NCBI GenBank assembly: GCA_037178675.1 | Contig: JAYMGJ010000704.1 | Location: 1 to 31,660 of the forward strand | Origin: Scleroderma bovista | Lineage: Eukaryota; Basidiomycota; Agaricomycetes; Boletales; Sclerodermataceae | Length of the DNA stretch: 31,660 nucleotides | Direction of reading: 5' to 3' | Part shown: one piece after another, positions 1 to 10,310 of the stretch | Numbering within the stretch: the stretch's first letter is position 1 | Layout: each line of letters begins with the position of its first letter | Program-made: the position numbers and the translations under genes | The notes under the pieces: generated by a model | Databases searched by the model: none | What the model was told of the DNA's origin: nothing | Seen by the model: only the letters and a program-made list of their open reading frames with translations

Positions 1-203
1 CTCGGTTGTCATCCACGCGTTGAATCACGTGACCAAGAACCAATGTAGAGTGAAAAGGTCCCCAAGTGTAAATGCGTATAATGTAACTACGGATTGCAAG
101 AAAATGACCAAGGATTCGACTCTGCAGAGCCGACAATGACACAAAATCGATTCACCCTCACCCAATCTCATTGAACGACCTGCTCGCCCACACCCCCACC
201 CCG

Positions 204-3200
204 TTATGACGCAGCACTCGTCCCAAGCGGCGTGAGCCGTTGTAAAAGCGACCCGTTTCTGCGCACTCTGGTGGGTACCGCGCCGACATCGATATCCCTC
301 GCGCACTCCCTATCCCGACTCCCCAGCCCCGTACCCGGAGGCATAGAAACCACCGACCTCTTGGACCTGGCCGAAAAAAAGCCCCTCGCTTTCTTTGGGC
401 ACTCACTCCCCGACTCAAACTCGATGGACGAGTGCCTAGTATGTCGGGGAGGGGAGAGTGACCGTAGACACTGGAAATCAGGCTGAGAGTATGGTCTGTC
501 CGCGAGAAGGATCGAAGGACACTGCGGCCCAGATCCGAGAGACTGTGTCGTTGGGAGCTCATTCGGAGGCGCATCTGGGGCACTTCGAGAGCGTTTCCTG
601 ATCGATTCCTTGGACCACCATCTGAGCAGACTCGAACTCGACGAACCACTCCTCACAGAAGACTCGCGCACCAATCCCGAGGTTGGCGATCCGCAACGAG
701 GGACAAACAAACCCCGGACGTTATCGATCATGGACCGGCTTCGCTTGGGAGCGCAGCTCTCCTGACGTAGTCCAAGAAATTCGGGGCGCGTGACACCGTC
801 GTCGACCATGGACACAGTAGCGCCGAGAGCGACAGGCAAGTTCAAGGGCGTAATTGGCACAGTCGCAGAGCCGGACGAACAATGTGACATGGGAGACGGT
901 GACTCGAGAAACGGCTCATTCCCGTCATCGTCGCAGTCCGACGATGCTGACTTGGTGATAGACAAGATCTTGGGCTGCCGCCGCTTACCTGCTGGCTTGA
1001 CAAGAGGGTGTAGCGTTCCTTCCATGTCGCTTGGCAAGCTGCCGCCGCTATCAAGGAAACTCTTCCGACGGGAAACCAGGACGCTCTCACGCTTCGTAAG
1101 CTTGTTCTTTGCAGCGACGCTCATAGCGCTCGCCATGGTCAACCCAGAACTTGAGCGCGAAAAAGACCGGGTGACATTTTGGGCCTCGAAGAGGTCTTCC
1201 TCGAGCGTGGAGGCTTTTTGACGTGCAGACGAGCATTTATCGGAGAGCACGTCCTGCAGCCCGCGATCGACCTGTTCGCGCGCCGCCGCGTTGGATCGGA
1301 CGAGGTGGAATGTCTCAGGCGACTGAGTTGGATACAGCCTGAGAGATGTGAGAGAGGACCGGCGGCTGGACAGATCGACTTTGGAAGTATAATGGTTGAC
1401 ACGCCGTGTATGGGACATTTCAGTTAGACTGGAGGTGACAGGAATCTCGCCAGTCGACGAAAACTCGCCATCGCTGTCCAACTCGGGAATAGACTGGATG
1501 GTAGGCAATGGGCTGATCAGCTCGACGGGGACATCCTCTAGTATGAAGTCGGTCCTAATGTCAGGCTGTAGACTCGTCGGGGGCTCGCCTTCCCATGTCG
1601 GCTCTTCGAATTTAGCATCACGGATGGCCTCCATCCAAACATCCTTCTCACGCCGACAAGAGGCCGCAAGCTCGAGAGTATGCCCCTTGAATGATAATCG
1701 AAACCAGCTCTGGAGAAGGGCTGGACAAGCGTGAGACAATGAATTGGCGCTGTTACCAGTCACAAAAGCATACCATCGTCCGTAGTGGAGTCGACCAGTT
1801 CGAATTGCCGCAAGCTAAACCAGTGTCTTGGTTCGTACACCTTCGCCTTGGCCACTTTGGCGAGTATGAGGAAGCCACCGGTGAACAGGAATGCGCCAAG
1901 GTACTTGGCAGTGACGGTGCTTGATTTCCCCAAACTAGATCTGTCGTAGTGAATGACATCCAGAGAACCCGCTGTGAGGCAGGGGCCCAAGGATAACAAG
2001 AATCCAGGGGTCAGGGGCCGGTAATATGACCGAGTCGAGTTCGCGACAGACACCGAGATACCTTGGCATATTCTAGACACGATTAGATTCGACTTGATAG
2101 AGAGCTCCTGTCGACCACGAGCCTCGTCAACAGAATTGGCCACAGCACGCATCACACGGATGGCACGGTCGGTGACCCCATTTCCCGAAGCCGAAGATGA
2201 CTGGAAATGGTCGAAGAGAAGTGGATACCTGCACACCCTTTGGACAGGTTTGATGAGATAATCCACGAAGACAAGGCGAGGACGTCGTTTTCCGGCGCCA
2301 CTTTCACCGTGACCGATCTCGGACGCGCTGCTGTTTGAAACGCCGGAAAGGACGCGGGGCAGGGACCACGTGGCTGCAGAGGGATCCAGGGACGAGAGGG
2401 AATGTCGTCTCTTCCTCGATGGCATCAAGGGGACGTCTGACGCCACAGGGGGACTGAAATGGTTATGTTGATGAGGAGGCATCAACAAGTCGGCGCTGAT
2501 ATCGGCACATCGCTGTTCGAAAGCCTCCCACTCGGACGGATACGCTTGCTGTACCTTGCGGACGAGCTCGAGAGCCTCCGGATGGCCGGTGCAAAAGCTC
2601 TGATAACAATCAAAGCTAGATGCCTGCACAGCCTGTTAGCATGTGTACCAGATGCGAATAACGATATGGGTTTACATGATCGACAAAAATGGTGGAAACG
2701 GCATCGATGGCACGCTGCAAATTGGCAGCGTGACTCCAGGGACCGAGCATGTCATGGGCGTCTGATTGGATGGAGAGGCCAAATTGCGAGACTGCGGCGC
2801 GTAGATCCTGCACGAGGTGCTCGTGAAGCTCGAGAATTTGGACGGCATTCCGAGTGACCACATCCAGATCCGCGGGGGAGAAGAGGTGTCGCTTGTCTTT
2901 GTCTTTGGGAGGATGACCGTCTGCCGATGGAGAGGTAGATAGTGGCTTGATATGCTGGGCACGTTGATTGCTATTGATGCCCAACATGGATGGGGTGCGT
3001 GAGAAATGAGCTAAACTCGATCCATGCGTGTGGGTGGTAAGGACAGGCAGAGAACGAAGATAGACCTGTCGGGGTAAGTGAGAATGGTATGCGGAAGGGG
3101 ACAGCACGATCCCTACTGAGACGAGGATTCTAAGATCGATTAGATATCCGAGTTCCGTGGAGAGCAATTCTAAGAGAACATGGCAGCGCTTGGAGGCCTC

Positions 3201-3602
3201 CTTTGAGGAGAGACGAGGAGCAGAAGCGACTTGGTCGCCGAGAGAAACGACATCATAGGCTTCCTTTTCAGGAACATCGGGACCAATGTGGAAAACGGGA
3301 CGGACTCTACGTGGGAGAGCACCGTGGTGACGATCACGAATGTGAGCACTGTCTGCACGGGGATGGGCGACTGCGGGTATCGCAGGAAGCGGTTTTGAGA
3401 ACACTGGGGGCGGGGGGACGTGGTGGCAGCGTTCGCGGACAGAATCCGAAGGGGGCGACGAGTTGGTCCGGTGGATGAGAGAGCTGGGAGGCGGGGCTGG
3501 GCTGGGTATACTGCAGTAACCTTCTGCGCGGGATAGTCTAGGGTCGCTGCCGTGTTCGCTTTGGGAGGGCGTGTGGTTGGGCGTGGTGAGGGGCGAGCCC
3601 AT
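204..3602 (-). CDS. RhoGEF with DH and PH domains (Dbl family)
   Basis: Likely guanine-nucleotide exchange factor for a Rho/Rac/Cdc42 GTPase, acting at the membrane or cortex. Proposed exons: 3602-3117, 3065-2676, 2623-1774, 1720-204, about 1080 aa. The DH domain starts near residue 137 (LLELLSTELGYLIDLRIL) and carries the signature DYLIKPVQRVCRYPLLF near 413-429. It is interrupted by low-complexity Ser/Pro inserts. A PH domain follows (about 490-612) and ends FKGHTLELAAS...WMEAI. It spans the last intron. The C-terminal 480 residues are Ser/Arg/Pro-rich and look disordered. The first intron (3066-3116, 51 nt) is in frame and stop-free; removing it restores DLRILVSVYLRSLP, which fits the DH family better. 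The start is uncertain, because the sequence just upstream ends in a pyrimidine-rich stretch and CAG that could be an acceptor from an earlier exon. Family assignment is firm; the target GTPase is unknown. Confidence 0.88.
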
Positions 3603-4008
3603 GATGGGAGAGAGCGACGCAGCGAACTGGCGAGACGAGGAGAGTGCTATGGACGGGTCATGAGAAGAGAGAGAAAGGACGGGGCTGGCGCGGTTTCAAA
3701 AGAGACGGAGGGCGAAGCGGGGGCGGAAACGGAGGAGAAGAAACGGTGCTGGGGGAACGCACTTGGGGGCATTGGACTTCTCTTGAGGGAAGGCCGGGTG
3801 GGGCGCGTAGACGGAAGCGAGGGGTTCGCTGCTTCCATTTGGGGGGGAGAGGGCCTACTACGAGCAAGTGTCGACGTTCATCCGGAAGGACGAGCAGGAC
3901 GAGGAGGGTTATCCCGTATGTTCGATCGAGGACAGACTCGTCCTTTCTGTGGCGCATCGTCGAAATGGCAAGACGTCATAGCACCAAGTACTACCAATAC
4001 AACGACTA
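3603..4008. other. Intergenic spacer, strongly pyrimidine-rich on the minus strand
   Basis: This lies between the 3' end of the Grr1-like gene and the RhoGEF start, both on the minus strand. It is CT-rich on the minus strand, as fungal leaders often are. A Pro/Ser-rich reading frame (3838-3647) could supply an upstream RhoGEF exon, but no splice solution is compelling. Confidence 0.5.
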
Positions 4009-5479
4009 TCAATACAAATCCATTCTGTCGTCCGACCGCGCTACAAACGGTATGTTCTGTCTCTCTGCCTGCTCCCGTCGCACTTTCTCCTTGTCCAGAA
4101 ACCTCGCTAACCCACGAACGTGATCCCCACTAAATACGCGAAAAACCGCCTTCTGGTCAGGGGGCCAAGTCTGTATGAACACGACATCAGCGCATCACGA
4201 CATCCCCCTTGCAACAGCATCGTACCTCGGGCGGTGGATCAGAGAACCGACCAAGACCCCGCCGTCGCGCAGCTGGCACCCCCGTCACCGTCAGGTGTTC
4301 CAGCCCCCGATTGCGGCTCACGAGATGGTGCAGCGACTTCAGACTGATCCGATCGCAGTACGACAGGTGCAGTCGCTGCAGACTCGGCGTGTGGTCCGCA
4401 AGATAGTCGACCGCATTGTCCGTCAGCTTGTGCACTCGCACCAGCACCAGCCGAACCAGCTTCTTCAGCCCCGCCAGTTCCATCACAGCCAGGTCCGTCA
4501 ACTGTCGACAAACTGTCCCGCCTCAGTCACCCACCAATACCATATAGACGTTCATCATCCACTCACATGCCAAGTCTATGGACCGCAGGTCAGTACACTC
4601 CCGTGCCAGCTTCATGATACCACTGTCCGTGATCTGCGGTACGTGTGCCAGGTTCAGCCACCGCAAGCTCACCCCGAGTGCAGAGACACTCTCCAATGCG
4701 TCATCCGTCAGCTTCGTACATCCCGCAAGCGATAGCGTCACCAGCGACGGACAGTGCACCATCACACCCGCAATCGCCTCGTCCGTCACCTCCGCCAGCC
4801 CACTTAAATCCAGCACGCGCATGTCAACCGCTGTGTGGCGCAGCATGAGTGGCTCAAGCCCACCGATCCATGTCCACGGTCGGTGCGGCAATGGCTTGTC
4901 CTCGGGTGCCGGCTTCTTCCCCCTCTCCTTGATCCGACACGGAAACGCCGCATCCGTCAGAAGCGGACACCGCGCCAGAGACAGGCGAGTTAGCTTCCTC
5001 GAAAACGTCCACACATCCCGCACTGACACCGGCGAGACAAGTGGCCCTTCAGACAGATCCAGCTCGAGCAGTTTCGAGAATGTCTTTGCGATCGCACAGA
5101 CGACAGGGTCCGTCAGCACCACCCCGCCACCGACATAGAGATACTGCAGTGGCGGCGCCTTTGCAACGAGCTCGAGAATGCTCACGTCCGAGACGAACTT
5201 GCACCCGTTCACATTGAGTCCCTGCAGGCCAGGGATCATCCGCGCCAGCTCGACGATCGTCCTATCAGACGTGTCGGGCACTCCGCTCAGTACCAGCGAC
5301 TTCAAGTTGCGACAGCTAAGGATCTCGGTGTATATCTCCTCGTCAGTAATGCCCGTGGTGGTGTCCTCGATAATGATGCCACAAGCGAAGCAGCGTTCTT
5401 CCATGTCCTTGGGAAGGCGGTTAATGATATGCTTCATTTGCGGATACCCCAACTCCTCCAGCTCCCAGTCTGTCTCCAT
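4009..5479 (-). CDS. Grr1-like leucine-rich-repeat protein lacking an F-box
   Basis: An AMN1/Grr1-type LRR (RNI-like) protein and clear homologue of the GRR1 gene at 12848-15623. Exons: 5479-4567, 4512-4226, 4170-4009, about 453 aa. Repeats of the type LTDDALESVSALG and ITDSGIMKLAREC run through the protein, and the blocks LVRVHKLTD and LHLSYCDRIS match LVRVHNLTD and IHLSYCDQIS in GRR1. Both introns (phase 1 after the DLA codons, phase 0 after DPPPE) fall at the same places as in GRR1. The short last exon (KAVFRVFSGDHVRGLARFL) aligns without gaps to the GRR1 block MSFCVYSGNGVAKLRSFL. The protein starts inside the first repeats; no F-box is found upstream as far as 5825. The ATG at 5479 has A at -3 and G at +4; an in-frame ATG at 5539 is the alternative. 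Without an F-box it should not bind Skp1 by the usual route, so its role is open. Confidence 0.82.
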
Positions 5480-5672
5480 CGTGTGTATAGTCAGTGAAAT
5501 GCAGTGGCGAGGGGAATCAGTGGGTGTGCGCCATGACAATATGTAGACAGCGCGCTCTTGTAGAGAATCGACGTCCTTTGTTCTCCGTCTCCGCTGTGCG
5601 ATAAGTCAAAGCAAGCCACGCTGTGCACAGCAACTCCACCACGGCGTCCTCCTCCAGCGCCCGCCAGCTTGA

Positions 5673-6078
5673 ATGCCGTCCACAAGCTCGTCCTCCTCCA
5701 CCATAACTGCCCGCGCACCTCCCTACAGCCCTTCCACATCCTCGACCCCCACCCTTCATTCCCGTCCCCACACCTCGTCCCCACAACACCGGCAGCATCC
5801 CCCTCTGCCAGCACCAGATCCACAAGACCCTCAGGCGCCCCGGCGGTTCCCCGTCACGCCCGCGATGCTGCGGTCTATATTCGCGTCATCCCGCACACCG
5901 TACGAGGAGAGGTCCATTTCAAGGGTCGCGTTTTTCAGGTCCGTGCACTTCCACCGGAGAGACAACGGCTGACTGATTTAGGTTCGCGGGTTTCTTGCTG
6001 AGCTGTGTCGCGGTCAGCTTCGCTGCTGCGAGAGGGAGAGGTGTAAAGGGTGCGCCAGGTTTGCTTGGGGTGGTCTAA
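5673..6078 (+). CDS. Small hypothetical protein with one C-terminal membrane segment
   Basis: Family not recognised. Proposed exons 5673-5938 and 5982-6078 give 120 aa. The N-terminal half is Ser/Thr/Pro-rich. The second half reads RFPVTPAMLRSIFASS and then, across the splice, a hydrophobic stretch (AGFLLSCVAVSFAAA) followed by basic residues. The 43-nt intron has a usable CTGACTGAT branch region and a TAG acceptor, but the donor (GTCCGT) is weak. Without splicing the frame ends in a tail with no membrane segment. The gene is divergent from the Grr1-like gene and convergent with the Myb gene. An organellar membrane protein is possible but is only inferred from composition. Confidence 0.5.
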
Positions 6079-6256
6079 GCATCGGACAACCCACGTCATG
6101 TAAAGAAACGACAGTGCTTTAGTCGTTGAGACATGTCTGTTAGCATTATGCATCAAGTGCTAGGTAAAATCTATTAGTACCATGTTGAAGGATACGTGTC
6201 CGCCTCTTTGCATCGTCCCGTAATGATGTCCATCCAATGTCCCCGAAACTTCGCCT

Positions 6257-8479
6257 CTAATCTGCAACAGAACCACTTGGACCCGCCTCAGCGACAGTCG
6301 TGCCGCCCGTGACGTGCTCAGGATCCACCATCGACTCGTGATCATCCACGTTCGCAGCACTCGTTATCTTACGGCGACGCATCGAGGCAGATGGAGGTGG
6401 TAAATGGGCCTTTTTGACACGTAGAATGTCCATGATTTCTATGGCTGAGTATCAGCACCAGGCCGACAGAGCGACGGAGCAGATGGCGCACCTTGATGGG
6501 TCATATCCTCGTATCCTTTGATGCTCCGCTTCATCGTGAGCCACCGTCGCTGCAATGAATGAGCACTCCACAAGTTCCACTCTGCATCAGGTAGCATCTT
6601 CCAATCTATCTCCGTGTCATCTCGGACTTTGAGAGAATCCACTCTGCATGGCCATGGTCAGCCCTCACTTGACAGGGGCAGGTTAGAGCAGAGACTAACT
6701 TGTGCACCAGAATGTACGCATCCTGCGGACTCCACCGTGGTTTCTGTCCCTCGTTCTTGACAGTCTTGCTGAGCGAATCGGTCCTGCACGCACCGCACAT
6801 CAGCCCAACACCAAAACAAGACGGTGTTCACAGACCATTTTATGCGGCACTGCTGCCTCCCACGCCGGTTGCCCATACGATCGCTCACGAGCCCCCAGAA
6901 TACATCGTTGTCAAAGTCCCTTCCCTGTTGGATCGTCATCTCCGCCACGATCCGTGTCAACTCTTCCTCCTCCTCTTTGCTCCATGGTCCCGTCACGCGC
7001 ACTTCGCGGTTTGCGATGTGGTTCCGGTAGCGATCCCGACAGTCAGAGGACATACGACCAACGCGCTCGCTGACCTTTTCCCATTGTTGACCGAGGTCCG
7101 CCACAGCTCTGGGTGACGAAGGTGTCAGTACGGTGACGTTTGGGATCCTCAGCGACGACTGACTGCCTTAGCAAGTTATCCTCTTCTGGAGACCATCTTC
7201 CTTGCTGCTTTTTGGGGTGAAATGTTCGTCGAACGTGGTGATACACGGCAATAATGGGACGCTGAGGCACAGCAGTCGCTAGGTGGAGCGTTATTAAGTG
7301 CTACGCCAATGCCCCAGACGTTACTTACTGATCTCGGACCAGAACGTATTATCTTTTCCTTTCTCATTCTTTTGGAAGATGATTTCAAGTATTTGATCGT
7401 CACTAAGGGCACGAGACTGACGAAAAAAGAGGCTGCGTGAATGGGGATGGAGCGTTTGCCTCATCGACTTACGATTTTGAAGTTTTCGATGGCCGTTTTG
7501 AGTTGCTGCTCTTCGATCGCTGAGAACTTGCCCTTCTTGTATACGAGTCCTTGCTCCACAGTCAACAACATGGCAGGAAAACGATATAATGGCGCAAACC
7601 TTGTGTTTTGACAAGCTCGGCGAGTTTACTGGCATTCATCCACTTGTTGGCAAGCATGTGAGCGTGTTCTGGGTTGGCGGGCTCTGGTCCTGGGAGACTC
7701 ATATCCAACACACGTTTATGGGATGATTTTGTAGACTTTGGGGCGGTGCTAAGGACACCCGCTGAAGAGGTGGACGGCGTTAGTACCAGCGGCTGTACGG
7801 CATCAGTGTTCTGGGGTGGAGGCGGGACAAAACCTGGCGGAGGGGGGTTGGGCACCGGAGCATTGGCGGCGGCGGCGGCATCGCCGAGCGTTTTGAGTAC
7901 GGTGGCTATCTTGGACATGTCCATGTCCTGGATTGCACGTAGAATGTCGTCATTGGATGCATACTGGAAGTCGGATAATGGACCACCCAATCCAGGGAAG
8001 AGCTGCTGAGGCTGGGAGTGCGGAGGGGGGTGGTCAAACGAAGGGACCTCGGGGAAGCCGTAGTGTGTGAGATGATATGACAGGTAAGGTGGCTGTTGTT
8101 CGGGAATCATGGAGGAAGGGTCATGGTAGGATGGATGATGCTGGAACTGTGAAACATCGAGAGGCTGCGAGTCGGAGGACGTAGCAGAGGCGGCTGCCAC
8201 GACTGCGTTGAGAAAGGCGGCAGAGGAAGCATGGTTGTTGTCCCCAGACAGATCTTGGGTTGTGAGGGTCGACTGGCTGGCTGGCTCAGACTGCGTCGGG
8301 GACTGATCTTCCTCGACAGCTGGTTTCTTCTTTTTCTTTCTAGGCTTGTCGAGTGGTTCGTTGTCGAGACTGGCACGTTTCTTTCGAGATGGTTTACGGG
8401 TTTGAGACTGGACAAATGCATTGTTGGCCTCTCCGACGGCGAGCTGCAGTGCCCGCTGAATGTCAGACGAGAGGCTCAT
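6257..8479 (-). CDS. Multi-Myb/SANT DNA-binding protein, Reb1/TTF-1-like
   Basis: Probable nuclear DNA-binding protein of the Reb1/Nsi1/TTF-1 group. Known members bind rDNA terminator sites, arrest RNA polymerase I or replication forks, and some regulate promoters. Eight exons: 8479-7600, 7549-7473, 7416-7329, 7278-7164, 7108-6836, 6783-6700, 6643-6492, 6438-6257, giving 616 aa with all phases consistent. The N-terminal half is disordered, with a basic nuclear-localisation-like run (KPRKKKKK) and Pro/Gln-rich stretches. From about residue 300 come a GKFSAIEEQQL segment, a canonical Myb repeat (375-417: GRWSPEEDNLLRQAVADLG, then SSDCRDRYRNH), a second repeat (428-478: GPWSKEEEEELTRIV to QCRIKW) and a third (493-545: PRWSPQDAYILVHK to RWLTMKR). 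Assignment to Reb1/TTF-1 rests on repeat architecture; a different Myb factor cannot be excluded. Confidence 0.85.
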
Positions 8480-8554
8480 GTCGAGTATTTAGGGTGGGCC
8501 GTCGACGAGGATGAGGGCAAGCGCTGCTCGACCTCTGCTCAGAGATATTTTCCA

Positions 8555-8560
8555 TATATA
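8555..8560 (-). promoter_or_regulatory. TATA-like motif upstream of the Myb gene
   Basis: TATATA lies about 75 bp upstream of the Myb gene ATG and overlaps the 3' flank of the CCDC97-like gene, whose stop codon is at 8570-8568. The two genes are in tandem with only 88 bp between stop and start, so the promoter must lie in or next to the upstream coding region. This is a motif observation only. Confidence 0.35.
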
Positions 8561-8567
8561 GACTATC

Positions 8568-9261
8568 CTATTCCTCAGAGTCCTCCTCCTCGACGTCGTA
8601 TTGCTCGCTCCAGTCAGCCAGGCCATAGTCGGCTCCCTGCGAACAGTGTCACCGATCCCACTACAGAGACACGAATCATACTTACTTCTAGCAACCCGTA
8701 GATGAACAGCTCCTTGATCCGTCGTACAAAGTCATATCTCTGCTCGTCCACACCCTCGGACTCTCCTCTCCCTGAATCCTCCCTGTCACTGTCACTCTCT
8801 TCCTCGGGAACAAACTCATCTTGACGACGCCTCAGATGTCTCACTCTCTCAGCCTCTCGCTCGTCCTCATACCCCCCTAGCAGATCACCCAGTTTCCCCA
8901 CCTTCAGTTGCGACCCACCCATAAATTCCTTGCGCGCCCACTGCTTCTCTTCTTCACCAGCCCGTGTCCCACATCGCTCATATCCCGTCCAAAGCTGTGG
9001 CCATCGATTCTTCGCCGACTCAAACTCGAGCTCTTTCGGTGCTGTTTCCGTGTATCCCAACCGACGGTTCCGTATCGCTGGTATGGCACTCCGCTGTTTC
9101 GCCGTTGTTACCAATCCGAAGCTGGTGATGAGATGCGGTGGTAATTGGTACAGGAATGTCCGCAGGAAGTCGATTGGGGACTCGCTGGGAAGTGGTCTGC
9201 GGTCTGCGGGGAGACCGAGATACGATAGTATTGCTAGATCATCGAGGTGGTTGCTGTCCAT
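8568..9261 (-). CDS. CCDC97-like protein (CCD97 C-terminal domain family)
   Basis: Exons 9261-8686 and 8636-8568 (49-nt intron, GTAAGT donor, phase 0) give 214 aa. The conserved part starts with SAIPAIRNRRLGYTE and continues with KNRWPQLWTGYE, FMGGSQLKVGKLGDLLGGYE, an acidic/charged segment (RRRQDEFVPEEESDSDRED) and LFIYGLLEG. It ends in the acidic tail YDVEEEDSEE provided by the short second exon. This order matches fungal relatives of human CCDC97, a small acidic nuclear protein reported with the SF3b/U2 snRNP; that functional link comes from the family, not from this sequence. It is 49 bp head-to-head with the C2H2 gene on the other strand. The family call is fairly sure. Confidence 0.75.
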
Positions 9262-9310
9262 AGGATACCTTTGATGTCAACTTGGACAAACAACTTGATT
9301 CCCCTCCTCG
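9262..9310. promoter_or_regulatory. 49-bp head-to-head intergenic region
   Basis: Only 49 bp separate the start codons of the CCDC97-like gene (minus) and the C2H2 gene (plus). Core promoter elements must be shared or lie inside the opposite gene. No TATA box is visible. Confidence 0.55.
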
Positions 9311-10232
9311 ATGTCCGAGCTTAGTCCAGTTTTGTGCCAATGGGACAGATGTAGGGAGGAATTTCCTACCCGTGATCAGCTGTTGCTGCACATCACAGAA
9401 GAGCATATTAAACCCATGAAAGCCATGCTCAAGGACGACATTATCATCATGAAGAAGCTGGACAGAGCAAAGTGCGAGCTCGACGATATAAGTCAGTCAC
9501 CATCCACACCGTTCACACCCGTCTTCATCACCTCCTTCAGCTTCCTCCACACTTGAACTCTCTGCACAGTCGGAAAGTGCTGCTTCCCCCGCGATCCAAA
9601 AGCCAAGGTCGGCCAGGCAGCCATCTTCGCCTGCAGACAATCTGGCTGCGGTGACAGTCTCGGAACCACCAAACATGGAAACGAATGGTGGACCTGGCCC
9701 TAGTTCCATAAACGGGAGATTCGAGAGGAAATGTAGGTCATGATTCTAGTGCTAAGCACACCCTGACCGATTTCACTCACATCACACCGAATAGATAACT
9801 TGAGTACCGACTCACCAGATTCTTCACAAGATATAGAGCAGCAACTCACGCAAGAAGATTCTATGGAACATGCAGGTCACATTTACGCTTTAGCGTCTCC
9901 AGGCCTTCTAATCATGCTTTGATATAGCAGTGAACAGTGGTACACTATCTACCAGTGTCGATGCTCCTCAGGGTACCTAGTTCCAAATTCCTTGGCTCCG
10001 ATGAAGTTGACGATCCATATTCTCAGACTCTTTGACGAGTCTGCTAAATACATCCAGTGCTCGCACCTCTGAGATTGACAGGGGCGTCAAGTTCCTAACA
10101 GGATGCATGTCAGTTCCCTCAGTCGTTTCCACCCCCGCTAGCCCGGAATTGGCTAGGTATACACAGTCTTTCCTGCCACAGACGCAAGCAACCTACTACA
10201 GTCAAGACATGGACGCGGGGCAGAGTCTGTGA
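9311..10232 (+). CDS. Single C2H2 zinc-finger protein, hypothetical
   Basis: Five exons: 9311-9491, 9541-9732, 9795-9875, 9928-9972, 10027-10232, giving 234 aa. The N-terminus has one C2H2 finger (CQWDRCREEFPTRDQLLLH, then ITEEH), with C-x4-C and H-x4-H spacing as in fungal GLI-type fingers. A charged, possibly helical segment follows (MLKDDIIIMKKLDRAKCELDD). The rest is Ser/Pro/Gln-rich and looks disordered, ending YYSQDMDAGQSL. All four introns are phase 1 and 49-62 nt. The acceptor of the third intron could also be three bases further on (9930), which would drop one Ala. A nuclear role in DNA or RNA binding is inferred from the finger alone; a single finger rarely gives strong sequence specificity. 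The downstream hydrolase gene starts 78 bp after the stop on the same strand. Confidence 0.72.
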
Positions 10233-10310
10233 TAGATATTTGCATGTGTATCGTAGTACCATTTATACTAGTCACGGTGTGACAATTGGATCTCGCATCA
10301 TATCAATCTC

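Noticed and set aside
85..130. tRNA-like B box (GATTCGACTC)
   Set aside because: It has two mismatches to the B-box consensus, and no A box or acceptor-stem pairing lies at the right distance.
4171..5138. Long plus-strand frames antisense to the Grr1-like gene
   Set aside because: They are His/Gln/Pro-rich shadows of the LRR codons; the minus strand has clear homology and conserved introns.
5491..5825. Upstream exon with an F-box for the Grr1-like gene
   Set aside because: All three minus-strand frames were read; none contains an LPxE...L..L-type F-box or a fitting splice.
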